A stretch of 64,000 nucleotides of DNA. It comes from CAWDVH01 sp963805705. GTDB lineage: Bacteria > Actinomycetota > Actinomycetes > Streptosporangiales > Streptosporangiaceae. The stretch spans positions 310,001 through 374,000 of the forward strand of contig CAWDVH010000004.1 in the NCBI GenBank assembly GCA_963805705.1, in the 5' to 3' direction. Below the pieces are notes generated by a model. That model was not told the origin of the DNA. It did not search any database and saw only the letters and a program-made list of their open reading frames with translations. This document shows, piece after piece, positions 24,609-32,759 of this stretch; the stretch's first letter is position 1, and every line of letters starts with the position of its first letter. A program made the translations under genes and the position numbers.

Positions 24609-26173
24609 CCGGCCGTCTCGGTCCTTACCTGCTGGCGGTCGACGCCGGTACCGGGAGCTGCCGCGCACTGCTGTTTACCGTCGCCGGGGAGCAGGTAGCG
24701 GTCTCGCAGCGGGAATGGGCCCACCGCGAGCCGGCTGATGTCCCTGGCGGCCAGGATTTCGATGTCGAGTCCAGCTGGTTGGCGATCGCGGCCTGCATCC
24801 GCGACGCACTGCGCATCGCCGACGCGACGGGCGAGGACGTCGCGGCGGTCGCGGCGACCAGCATGCGCGAGGGAATCGTGCTCTATGACCGCCGTGGCGC
24901 CGAGATCTGGGCCTGCCCGAATGTGGACAGCCGGGCAGGGCGCGAGGCGCAGGACCTGATCAGGGAAGGCGCCGCCGAGCGCATCTTCAGGGAGGCCGGT
25001 GACTGGGTCTCGATCACGACGCCCGCCCGGCTGCGCTGGCTCGCCCGGCACCGGCCGGACATACTCGGCCGCACCCGCGGCCTGGGCATGCTCAGCGACT
25101 GGATCGTCTACCGGCTGGCCGGGGTCCAGGTGACCGAGCCGTCGTGCGGCTCAAGCTCAGGGATGTTCAGCCTGGCCAGCCGGAGCTGGTCGGAGTCGAT
25201 CGCGCGGACCTGCGGCATCCCGGCGAGCGCGCTGCCCCCGGTGGTTGACTCGGGCACGGCGGTCGGCACGGTCACCGCGCAGGCCGCGGCGCAGACCGGC
25301 CTGCGGGCGGGAACGACGGTTGCGGCGGGCGGTGCCGACACCCAGCTCGGGCTGCTGGGCGCCGGCATCCGGGCCGGCGAGTTCACGGTCCTGGCCGGGA
25401 CGTTCTGGCAGCACACGATGCTCGTTGACACGCCGCTCATCGACTCGCGCATCCGGCTCCGGACCCTGTGCCACGTCACGCCGGGCGAGTGGATGCTCGA
25501 GGGCATCGGGTTCTACTGCGGGATGGCGATGCGCTGGTACCGGGACGCGTTCTGCGACAGCGAGGTCCGCGAGGCGCGGCGCCTCGGCGTCGATCCGTAC
25601 GTCGTGATGGAGGAGACGGCGGCGCGGATCCCGCCGGGCAGCAACGGCGTTATCGCCATCTTGTCGAACCTCATGAACGCGCGCAGATGGGTGCACGCCA
25701 GCCCGTCGTTCCTGCAGTTCGACATCAGTGACCCGGCCGGGTCCGGCCGCGCCGCCTGCATTCGCGCGATCGAGGAGGCGGCCGCCTACGTAGTCCGCGG
25801 TCACCTCGACATGATCAGCGGGCTCACCGGCACCCGGGTGCGGGACCTGACCCTCAGCGGCGGTGCCGCCAGTGGCATCCTGTGGCCGCAGATCATCGCG
25901 GACGTCACCGGCCTGCCGGTGCACGTGCCGGCCGTGACCGAGAGCAGCGCTCTGGGCGCCGCCCTGTGTGCCGGCCAGGGAGCCGGCCTGTACGCCAGCC
26001 TGACCGAGCTCGAGCCGCAGCTGCGCCAGCGCGCGGCCACTTTCGAGCCGGACCGCTCGGCCGTCGCCGCGTACGACGACAGCTATGCCACCTGGCAGCA
26101 GGTCTATCCCCGGATGCTCGGCTTTTGCGAGGACGGCCTGCTCAAACCCCTCTGGCGGGCGGCGGGCGCCTAG
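24605..26173 (+). CDS. FGGY-family carbohydrate kinase (autoinducer-2 kinase-like)
   Basis: Two-domain ASKHA-fold sugar kinase of 522 residues. The N-terminal phosphate-1 loop is L-A-V-D-A-G-T-G-S-C-R-A, and the C-terminal ATP site includes L-S-G-G-A-A-S-G-I-L-W-P-Q-I-I-A-D. The pattern G-S-S-S-G-M-F-S-L and G-T-F-W-Q-H-T resembles the LsrK/autoinducer-2 kinase branch, but no Lsr transporter or LsrF/G genes are present, so a ketose or polyol substrate is as likely. ATG overlaps the dehydrogenase stop (ATGA), implying translational coupling. Confidence 0.85.
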   Translation: MTGRLGPYLLAVDAGTGSCRALLFTVAGEQVAVSQREWAHREPADVPGGQDFDVESSWLAIAACIRDALRIADATGEDVAAVAATSMREGIVLYDRRGAEIWACPNVDSRAGREAQDLIREGAAERIFREAGDWVSITTPARLRWLARHRPDILGRTRGLGMLSDWIVYRLAGVQVTEPSCGSSSGMFSLASRSWSESIARTCGIPASALPPVVDSGTAVGTVTAQAAAQTGLRAGTTVAAGGADTQLGLLGAGIRAGEFTVLAGTFWQHTMLVDTPLIDSRIRLRTLCHVTPGEWMLEGIGFYCGMAMRWYRDAFCDSEVREARRLGVDPYVVMEETAARIPPGSNGVIAILSNLMNARRWVHASPSFLQFDISDPAGSGRAACIRAIEEAAAYVVRGHLDMISGLTGTRVRDLTLSGGAASGILWPQIIADVTGLPVHVPAVTESSALGAALCAGQGAGLYASLTELEPQLRQRAATFEPDRSAVAAYDDSYATWQQVYPRMLGFCEDGLLKPLWRAAGA

Positions 26174-26234
26174 CTCAGCGGGCCGAGCGGCCGCCACGCC
26201 GGCGGCAGGTCACTCAGTTCGGGCCGGCAGCAGG

Positions 26235-27407
26235 TCATTCAGCTCGCGCCAGCGCCGCGCCGATGCGGCGGAGCTGGGCCGTCGCGCCGCCGAGCGTGAA
26301 CTCGCCCCGCATGGCGGCGGTGAAGTAGCGGTGCACCGGGCCGTCGAGGTCGATGCCGGCCCCGCCGTGGACGTGTACCGCCGTGTGCGCGACCCGGTGG
26401 CCCGCGTCGGCGGCCCAGAACTTGGCGGTCGCGATCTCGGTCTCGCACGGCAGGCCGGAAACCAGCCGCCAGGCGGCCTGCCACATCGTGAGCCGGACGG
26501 CCTCGACGTCGATGTAGGCGTCGGCCAGGCGCTGAGCCACGGCCTGGAAGCTGCCGATCGGGCGGCCGAACTGGATCCGGTTCCTGGCGTACTCGGCGGT
26601 CAGCTCCAGGGCCCGCTCGACGACGCCGAGCTGCTGCGCGCACAGCCCGACGGTGGCGCGGGCCGCCAGCCAGTCCGTGATCTGCGCCCCGTCCGCCGGG
26701 CTCCCCAGCACCCGGTCGTCGTCCAGCGCGACGCCGGCCAGCACCAGCCGCCCGTCGGCGTCGCCGTCCGCGACGTGCTGCGGCTGGACCGTGACGCCGA
26801 CGTCGGCCGGCGCGACCAGGAACACCGTGACTCCGTCCGCCGTCGCGGCGGGTACCAGCATCAGGTCCGCTCGCGGCCCGGCCAGCACCGCCGTCTTGAT
26901 CCCCGACAGCACCCAGCCGCCCGCTCCCTGCCCCGTGCCGGCACCGCCCGCTCCCTGCCCCGTGCCGGTCCCGCGGACCACGCGGACCGCGCGGACCGCC
27001 GGGGCACAGGGGTCGTCGCCGTCCTCCTCGGACAAGGCAGCGGTCAGCACGAGCTCGCCGCGGCCCGCGGCCTCCGCCCACCGGCGCCGCTGATCCGCAG
27101 TGCCGAACCGGGCGATCGCGCCGGCCCCGAGCACGACCGAGGCGAGATAAGGCGCGGGCGCGACCGCGCGCCCGATCTCGGTCAGGACGGCGCACTGCTC
27201 AAGCAGGCCAAGCCCGGCCCCGCCGGCGGCCTGCGGCAGGGTGGCGGCCAGGACGCCGGAACTGGCCAGGTCAGCCCACAGCGCCGGGTCGAACCGGTCG
27301 CCGCCGGCCTCGACCTCGCGCAGCCGCTCCTGGGTCACCCGGTCGGCGAGGATCTTCCGGGTGAGGGCGGCTAGCTCGCGCTGATCTTCGTTTTGGGTGA
27401 AGTCCAT
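26235..27407 (-). CDS. fadE27: Acyl-CoA dehydrogenase FadE27 (ChsE5-type subunit)
   Basis: One subunit of the heterotetrameric steroid acyl-CoA dehydrogenase that oxidises the C27/C26 side-chain CoA ester. The family start M-D-F-T-Q-N-E, the E-Y-A-R-N-R-I-Q-F-G-R-P-I-G-S-F-Q-A-V-A-Q-R region (shown in parts) and the H-V-H-G-G-A-G-I-D-L-D-G-P-V-H-R-Y closing region match recalled FadE27. In such pairs only one subunit has a complete FAD/catalytic site. A Gly/Thr/Gln tandem insertion (about residues 144-165) from an approximately 33-base repeat lies between strands. It starts 24 bases after the FadE26 stop, and both are read from the 28.7 kb promoter. Confidence 0.9.
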   Translation of the reverse strand: MDFTQNEDQRELAALTRKILADRVTQERLREVEAGGDRFDPALWADLASSGVLAATLPQAAGGAGLGLLEQCAVLTEIGRAVAPAPYLASVVLGAGAIARFGTADQRRRWAEAAGRGELVLTAALSEEDGDDPCAPAVRAVRVVRGTGTGQGAGGAGTGQGAGGWVLSGIKTAVLAGPRADLMLVPAATADGVTVFLVAPADVGVTVQPQHVADGDADGRLVLAGVALDDDRVLGSPADGAQITDWLAARATVGLCAQQLGVVERALELTAEYARNRIQFGRPIGSFQAVAQRLADAYIDVEAVRLTMWQAAWRLVSGLPCETEIATAKFWAADAGHRVAHTAVHVHGGAGIDLDGPVHRYFTAAMRGEFTLGGATAQLRRIGAALARAE

Positions 27408-27431
27408 GCTCTTCCTTAGCGGCGGGGTTCC

Positions 27432-28613
27432 CTAACGGCGGGCTGGGGGCAGCCCCAGGCCCACCGCGGCGATGATGTCGCGCTGTACCTCGTTCGTGCC
27501 GCCGCCGAAGGTCAGGATCAGGGCGGAGCGGTGCAGCCGCTCGATCCGGCCGGACAGCACGGCCCCGGCGGATCCCTGGCGGACGTGGGCGTTCGCGCCG
27601 AGCACCTCCATCAGCAGGCGGTAGGCCTCGATGGCGAACTCGGTGCCGAAGACCTTGTTCGCCGACGCCGCGGCCGGGCCCACCCCCGACCCGGCCTGCG
27701 CGGCAATCCGCCAGTTCAGGAGCTTGAGGAACTCGGCCTTGGCGTGCACCCGCGCCAGGCTGAGCTGGACCCATTCGGCGTCGATCACGCGCCGGCCGCT
27801 GGCCAGCCTGGTCGCCGCGGCCCAGTCGCCGACCTCGCGCAGCGCCGAGCGGATCGGCGCCGCTGAGGTGAGGGCCACCCGTTCGTGGTTGAGCTGGTTG
27901 GTGATCAGCGCCCAGCCCTGGTTCTCCTCGCCGACCAGGGCAGAAACGGGCACGCGCACGTCGCTGTAGTAGGTCGCGCTGGTGGTCGGCCCGGCGACCG
28001 TTCGCACCGGGGTCCAGGAGAAGCCGGCCGAGTCGGTCGGGACGATCAGGATCGACAGGCCCTTATGCCGGGGCGCGTCGGGGTCGGTCCGGCAGGCCAG
28101 CCAGACGTAGTCCGCGTATTGGATCAGGCTGGTCCACATCTTCTGGCCGTTGATGATGTAGGAGTCGCCATCGCGGACCGCGCGGGTGCGCAGCGACGCC
28201 AGGTCGGTGCCCGCGTCGGGCTCGGAGTAGCCGATGGAGAAATGGACCTCGCCGGCGGCTATCCGGTGCAGGTAACGCGCCTTCTGCTCCGTGGTGCCGT
28301 ACCGCATGATCGTCGGGCCCACGGTGTTGATGGTCAGGAAGGGCACCGGTACCCCGGCGACTGCCGCCTCGTCGGTGAAGATCAGCTGGTCGAGCATGGA
28401 GCCGCCGCGGCCGCCGTATTCAGCGGGCCAGCTGAGGGTCAGCCAGCCGTCGCGCCCGAGCTGCCGGACGACCTCGCGGTAGGCCGGCCTGCCGCCGTAC
28501 TCGCCCGGCCCCGTGGCCAGCGACTCGCGGACCTCGGGCGTCATTAGGCCGGCGAAGTACGCGCGCAGCTCCTGACGGAGCCGGTCCTGCTCGGGCGTGA
28601 AGTCCAGGTGCAT
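27432..28613 (-). CDS. fadE26: Acyl-CoA dehydrogenase FadE26 (ChsE4-type subunit)
   Basis: Partner subunit of FadE27 in the alpha2beta2 steroid acyl-CoA dehydrogenase. F-S-I-G-Y-S-E-P-D-A-G-T-D-L-A-S-L is the FAD-side signature; N-G-Q-K-M-W-T-S-L-I-Q-Y-A-D-Y-V-W-L-A and T-F-G-G-G-T-N-E-V-Q-R-D-I are near-identical to FadE26 as I remember it. The ATG at 28613 with GAGGGG just upstream gives 393 residues, against about 400 in M. tuberculosis; the much longer open frame upstream encodes low-complexity Tyr/Arg repeats and is not coding. Divergent from fadA6; the promoter gap holds a 30-base tandem repeat. Confidence 0.92.
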   Translation of the reverse strand: MHLDFTPEQDRLRQELRAYFAGLMTPEVRESLATGPGEYGGRPAYREVVRQLGRDGWLTLSWPAEYGGRGGSMLDQLIFTDEAAVAGVPVPFLTINTVGPTIMRYGTTEQKARYLHRIAAGEVHFSIGYSEPDAGTDLASLRTRAVRDGDSYIINGQKMWTSLIQYADYVWLACRTDPDAPRHKGLSILIVPTDSAGFSWTPVRTVAGPTTSATYYSDVRVPVSALVGEENQGWALITNQLNHERVALTSAAPIRSALREVGDWAAATRLASGRRVIDAEWVQLSLARVHAKAEFLKLLNWRIAAQAGSGVGPAAASANKVFGTEFAIEAYRLLMEVLGANAHVRQGSAGAVLSGRIERLHRSALILTFGGGTNEVQRDIIAAVGLGLPPARR

Positions 28614-28627
28614 CCGCCCCTCACCCT

Positions 28628-28775
28628 CCGCCCGCCGCCGCAGCAGCACGAGCATGTCTCCGCCCCGCCGCCGGTAGGACGAGCATCTCTCCGCCCGCCG
28701 CCGGTAGGACGAGCATCTCTCCGCCCGCCGCCGGTAGGACGAGCATCCCTGCGCCCGCCGCCGGTAGCACGAGCC
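28628..28775. repeat. 30-bp GC-rich tandem repeat between fadE26 and fadA6
   Basis: About five copies of a 30-31 base unit with core CCGCCGGTAGGACGAGCATC. Units begin at about 28628 (degenerate), 28660, 28691, 28721 and 28751 (partial); the third and fourth differ at one base. The array lies between the fadE26 ATG and the KstR-like box, so it sets the distance from operator to gene. No hairpin or coding function is seen. Confidence 0.88.
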
Positions 28776-28783
28776 GGTATAAA

Positions 28784-28797
28784 TAGAACGTGTTCTA
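28784..28797. promoter_or_regulatory. KstR-like operator before fadA6 / fadE26
   Basis: TAGAACGTGTTCTA fits all fixed positions of TnnAACnnGTTnnA and has perfectly complementary arms around a GT centre. It ends 27 bases before the fadA6 ATG and lies 170 bases before the fadE26 ATG, with the tandem repeat in between. Confidence 0.8.
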
Positions 28798-28824
28798 GGA
28801 AAGTGTAACGTGAGGGGAGTTGCG

Positions 28825-29976
28825 ATGGCCGAGGCGTTCCTGGTGGATGCGGTCCGCACCCCGGTCGGCCGCCGCGGCGGCGGCCTGGCCGCGGCGCATC
28901 CCGCCGATCTGGGCGCGCATGTCATCGCGGCGCTGCTGGCCCGCGCGGGCACCGATCCGCTGGCCGTCGATGATGTCGTCTTCGGCTGCGTGGATACCAT
29001 CGGCCCGCAGGCGGGCGATATCGCCCGTACCGCGTGGCTCGCGGCCGGGCTGCCGCAGGAGGTTCCCGGCGTCACCGTGGACCGCCAGTGCGGCTCGTCG
29101 CAGCAGGCCGTGCACTTCGCGGCTCAGGCGGTGCTGAGCGGGACCGCCGACCTGGTGGTGGCCGGGGGAGTGCAGAACATGAGCCAGATCCCGATCGCGG
29201 CGGCGATGCTGGCCGGGCAGGAATTTGGCTTCGATGACCCGTTCAGCGGGTCGGACGGCTGGCAGCGGCGGTACGGGGGCGAGGAGATCTCGCAGTTCAG
29301 GTCCGCGGACCTGATCGCCGCCCGGTGGGGGATCAGCCGGGCCGAGATGGAAGAGTACGCGCTGGCTAGTCACGAGCGCGCGGTCGCGGCCATCGACGGC
29401 GGCGCGTTCGAGGCCGAGATCGTGCCCTACGGGCAGGCGCGGGTTGATGAGTGCCCGCGCCGGGATACCTCGGCGGCCAAGATGGCCGCGCTCGCGCCGC
29501 TGCGACCCGGCGGCGTGATCACCGCCGCACTCTCCAGCCAGATCGCCGATGCCGCCAGCGCGCTGCTGATCGCCTCCGACCGGGCGGTGCGCGAGCACGG
29601 ACTGCGCCCGCGCGCCCGGATCTGCCACCTCAGCGCCCGCGGCGATGATCCGGTCCTGATGCTGACCGCGCCGATCGCGGCGACCGCCCACGCGCTGCGG
29701 CGCGCGGGGATGACCCTGGACCAGATGGACCTGATCGAGATCAACGAGGCGTTCGCGTCGGTGGTCCTGGCCTGGCAGCGCGAGACCGGAGCGGACCTGG
29801 CGCGGGTGAACGTCAGCGGCGGGGCGATCGCACTCGGCCATCCGCTCGGCGCCACGGGCGCCCGGCTGCTGACGACCCTGCTGCACTCGCTGGAGCGCAC
29901 CGGCGGCCGCTACGGGCTGCTGACGATGTGCGAGGGCGGCGGCCAGGCCAACGTAACCATCATCGAGCGCCTATAG
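28825..29976 (+). CDS. fadA6: Thiolase FadA6 (C/D-ring degradation)
   Basis: Degradative thiolase acting, by homology to FadA6 (Rv3556c), in late steps of C/D-ring (HIP) breakdown. Catalytic residues are Cys89 (V-D-R-Q-C-G-S-S-Q-Q), His339 (G-H-P-L-G-A-T-G) and Cys369 (T-M-C-E-G-G-G). A-V-R-T-P-V-G-R-R-G-G at the start, G-V-Q-N-M-S-Q-I-P-I and F-R-S-A-D-L-I-A are close to FadA6. The ATG at 28825 follows GGGGAG by seven bases; 383 residues is the family length. In M. tuberculosis fadA6 belongs to the KstR2 regulon, yet here its promoter has a strong KstR-type box. Confidence 0.92.
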   Translation: MAEAFLVDAVRTPVGRRGGGLAAAHPADLGAHVIAALLARAGTDPLAVDDVVFGCVDTIGPQAGDIARTAWLAAGLPQEVPGVTVDRQCGSSQQAVHFAAQAVLSGTADLVVAGGVQNMSQIPIAAAMLAGQEFGFDDPFSGSDGWQRRYGGEEISQFRSADLIAARWGISRAEMEEYALASHERAVAAIDGGAFEAEIVPYGQARVDECPRRDTSAAKMAALAPLRPGGVITAALSSQIADAASALLIASDRAVREHGLRPRARICHLSARGDDPVLMLTAPIAATAHALRRAGMTLDQMDLIEINEAFASVVLAWQRETGADLARVNVSGGAIALGHPLGATGARLLTTLLHSLERTGGRYGLLTMCEGGGQANVTIIERL

Positions 29977-30576
29977 CGCCCGCCGGTGCGCGCTGGCGAG
30001 GCGTCGGCTCGGTCGGCAAGCCCCCTGAGGGCATCGGCGGTGGCGCGGCCCGTAAGCGAGCCCGCCGTGCCGGGGCCCGGCACGGCGGCCGAGCCGGGTA
30101 GCCCGCGTTGCACAGCGACTTTCTCATCTGCCCAACCCGATGGATGTGACAGCCATCGGGTTGCGTGCCGTACAAAGTCACAACCATCGGGTTACGGTCT
30201 AGCTTCTTTACCGGATCAGCGACCTTCTCCCCGGTTCGCGATCGCGATCGCGGCCGGGAAGCGTCCCGTCTTGACCCGACTTTTATCAGCGTCACGGAGT
30301 TTCGCGGGCCGTAGCTTCCTGACCTGCGGACTTGCTCTGGCGGGCCGCTGGATCTGCGCACTAGCTGTCCGCTGCCACCGAATCCGGGCTATGACCGGTG
30401 TGTCTGGGCTATCTGCGGGTGTCTGCCCTCTGAGTTGAGCCATTGAGAGCAGCTATGTGGCTGCACTGGCTCGCCGGGTGCCCTGCGTGAGGTCGCGGTC
30501 CAGATGGGACGGCAGCCACGCCGGAGCGTGCGTTGCCACCGGGTCGCGCTGCCGCCGGCCTTGCCCGGGGCGCCGG
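29977..30576. other. 600-bp gene-free stretch with a decayed repeat
   Basis: No supportable gene lies between fadA6 and the transglutaminase-like gene. Bases 30107-30282 are a diverged copy of the 3' end and downstream hairpin of the YVTN gene at 31.6-32.6 kb. The remaining sequence (29977-30106 and 30283-30576) has several short open frames without recognisable family patterns or ribosome sites. It looks like gene remains. Confidence 0.6.
30107..30282. repeat. Copy 1 of a 175-bp duplicated element with hairpin
   Basis: By eye it is more than 90 percent identical to 31637-31810, with small indels. It contains the inverted repeat CAACCCGATGG (30133-30143) and CCATCGGGTTG (30153-30163) with a 9-base loop, plus a third CCATCGGGTT at 30184-30193. 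Its right part, read on the minus strand, encodes K-T-G-R-F-P-A-A-I-A-I-A, the end of the YVTN protein, so it is probably the relic of a second YVTN gene. Confidence 0.85.
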
Positions 30577-31485
30577 TCAGCTGGCTGCCCGGGCCACCGC
30601 GCTGACGTCGACGACCGCCGGGACATCGGTCCGGGCGGCGCTGTAGCTGGTCACGGTGTCCGGTACCGCGAACTGCGGGCGACGGTAGGCCAGCCGGAGG
30701 TCGGCCAGCGGCGGGCTGGGCTGCCCGGTGAGGGTGGCCAGCTCATCCAGGACCGGCAGCTCGCCGGGCCCGGGCGGCGTGCGCAAGCCCACGCCCCACA
30801 CCTCGTGGAGCAGCATCTCGGTCTTGTTCAGGGCGGCGAGATCGTGGACCAGGTTGTGCCGGAGCCATGACCAGATCCCCAGGCCAGGGCCGTCAATGAA
30901 CCGTTCCGGGTCGATCGCGCCAGAGCGGGCTGCCTGCCAGGCGCGCGGGGCGGTCAGGAAGCGGTCGGGGGGCACGTCAAGAGCGTCGAAGCTGGCCCCG
31001 TCGGCCGGGTCGGTGTGGCCGTCGTCGATCTCTGGCTCGACCAGCCGCCAGCGCTCAGCCGATCCGTCCCAGACCTCGGCGATCTCGTGATCGATCAGCC
31101 TGCCGTCAATGAGGTACCCGGCGAAACCGACCCGGGCCCGGGCCGGGATCCCCTTGTGCCGCGCCATGGAAACGAACAGCACGGTGAAATCCCGGCAGCA
31201 GCCGACCAGCCGCTGCCCGGGCTCGCGGGCAGCGGACAGCGGCAGGTCCGCGAGTTCGCCCAGCCGGGCGAACATCGCTGCCGCATACCGGGTGTCGATC
31301 TCGCTGATCCGCTCCGGCGCGATGCCATTCTCCGCCCAATCGCCATCGGCCCAGAAGTGGAACACCAGCTGCTGGCTCACCGCGCGCAGCGCGCCCAGGT
31401 CGGACGGCAGCCGGTCGATCGCGGCCGCAGCGGGCCCCGGTTCTGTGACCAGGCTCTGCACCGCCCAGAACCCGTGGTCGCTCAC
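30577..31485 (-). CDS. Transglutaminase-like domain protein
   Basis: Protein of 302 residues with a transglutaminase/cysteine-protease-like core. The proposed triad is Cys96 or Cys97 in L-V-G-C-C-R-D-F-T-V-L-F, His133 in I-D-H-E-I-A-E-V-W and an acid in the following W-R-L-V-E-P-E strand. K-G-I-P-A-R-A-R-V-G-F between them is the usual strand leading to the His. The GTG at 31485 is chosen by family length; upstream residues are Gly/Val-rich noise. No signal peptide, so cytosolic. It is enclosed between the two copies of the 175-bp element. Substrate unknown; bacterial members often cleave peptides or amides. Confidence 0.82.
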   Translation of the reverse strand: MSDHGFWAVQSLVTEPGPAAAAIDRLPSDLGALRAVSQQLVFHFWADGDWAENGIAPERISEIDTRYAAAMFARLGELADLPLSAAREPGQRLVGCCRDFTVLFVSMARHKGIPARARVGFAGYLIDGRLIDHEIAEVWDGSAERWRLVEPEIDDGHTDPADGASFDALDVPPDRFLTAPRAWQAARSGAIDPERFIDGPGLGIWSWLRHNLVHDLAALNKTEMLLHEVWGVGLRTPPGPGELPVLDELATLTGQPSPPLADLRLAYRRPQFAVPDTVTSYSAARTDVPAVVDVSAVARAAS

Positions 31486-31636
31486 CCTGGCAGGATACCG
31501 GCCGGGCCTATGACTGTCTCCGGCGCCGGCGACCACGTCCCCACCGCCGCCGACCCCCTCCCCGACAACCTCCACGCAGCCCCTAAACAAGATCAACAGC
31601 GCCCGGCTACGTGCGCACTAGCCTGACAAAAGTCGG

Positions 31637-31810
31637 GTTGCACAGCGGCTTCTCATCTGCCCAACCCGATGGATGTGACAGCCATCGGGTTGCGTGCCGT
31701 ACAAAGTCACAACCATCGGGTTACGGTCTTGCTTCTTTACCGGATCAGCGACGTTATCCCCGGTCCGCGATCGCGATCGCGGCCGGGAAGCGTCCCGTCT
31801 TGATCGACTT
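31637..31810. repeat. Copy 2 of the 175-bp duplicated element with hairpin
   Basis: Direct repeat of 30107-30282. The 11-base inverted repeat is at 31662-31672 and 31682-31692. On the minus strand the hairpin lies about 60 bases after the likely YVTN stop (31754-31756), where a terminator could sit, but no T-run follows the stem. Bases above 31754 are the coding 3' end of the YVTN gene. Confidence 0.85.
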
Positions 31811-32634
31811 TCCAGCGGTGGTGGTGACGATTTGGATCGGCGTCACGGTACCTGAGCTGGCGTTGACCACGTAAGCGATCTTCCCCCCTGGGCCGATCGC
31901 GATGGCGTAGGCCTGCTTGCCGACGGGTACTGCTTGACCACAGCGTTAGTTGCGGTGCTGATCTCGCTGACGTACTGCGAATCCTGATTGGCGACATAGG
32001 CGGTTTTACTGTTCGGGGTGATCGCGATCCAGATCGGGCCATTCCCAACTGTGATCGCCTGGCCAGGTGAATTGGTGGCCGTCAGGATCGGAGTCACTGT
32101 GCCAGCGTCGCCGTTGGCGACATAGGCGGTCTTGCCGTCTGGGGTGATCGCGATGGGGCCTGGACCGGGCCGACCTTGACGGCAATGGGCGGCAGGAATG
32201 CCGGTGGCGATGCGGATCGGCGTGACCGTGTCCGAGCCGGAGTTCACCACGTAGGCGGTCTTCCCGTCAGGGGTGATCGCGATGGCCGTGGGGTGGCGTC
32301 CCACCTGATTACCTGGCCCGCGACGTTTGTGGCGGTCCGTATCGGAGTGACCGTGCCCAGGTAGCCGGGCCACGTAGGCGATCTGCCCATTCGGAGTAAG
32401 CGCGATGCACTCTGGTCCTCTTGCTACCTTGATCGCCTTGCCTGCAGTGCCGGTGGCCATGCGGATCGGCGTGACCGTGCCGGAGAGGAAGTTAGCGACA
32501 TATACGGTCGCCTGGGTCGCCAGTCGCGCCGGGACGATCGTTGCCGGGGCTCCCGGACCTGCAGCGCACGCTGAACTGCCAGTCATCAGCGTCAGCGCCA
32601 GGGCGATGACGGGCACCAACTTGCGCCTTGTCAT
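31754..32634 (-). pseudogene. YVTN beta-propeller lipoprotein gene, several frameshifts
   Basis: The signal peptide M-T-R-R-K-L-V-P-V-I-A-L-A-L-T-L-M ends at a lipobox-like S-S-A-C-A-A-G. About six propeller blades of roughly 43 residues follow, each with G-T-V-T-P-I, a central P-x-x-I-A-I-T-P-D-G-K-T-A-Y-V-A-N and A-T. The frame slips in at least three places: near 32345-32375 (two compensating indels), near 32160-32190 (two compensating indels) and near 31938, after which the other frame continues with A-Y-A-I-A-I-G-P-G-G-K-I-A-Y-V-V-N and ends G-R-F-P-A-A-I-A-I-A-D-R-G at 31754. Either a decayed surface protein or error-prone sequence; the reading frame as given stops at 31843. Confidence 0.75.
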
Positions 32635-32759
32635 GGGATCTCCGGCCCGTCATCCCCGCCCAGCCCTTAGGCTGACGCAGGCTGTCGGCTGATCATAACT
32701 GGCCCACGTTTTTGGCCTGTATCTGGCCCTCATACTTGGGTCTGTGTTGCCGTAGCGTT

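Noticed and set aside
24605..26173. Quorum-sensing lsr operon based on the LsrK-like kinase
   Set aside because: No LsrA-D transporter, LsrB, LsrF, LsrG or LsrR nearby; FGGY kinases are too broad for that claim.
28628..28775. CRISPR-like array
   Set aside because: Units are directly adjacent with no variable spacers and no cas genes nearby.
28608..28808. Open frame coding V-G-R-A-S-L-R-P-P-P repeats on the plus strand
   Set aside because: It is only the translation of the 30-base tandem repeat; no start signal or family match.
30133..30163. Intrinsic terminator at the CAACCCGATGG hairpin
   Set aside because: The stem is strong but no T-run follows on either strand, and it is duplicated; kept only as a repeat feature.
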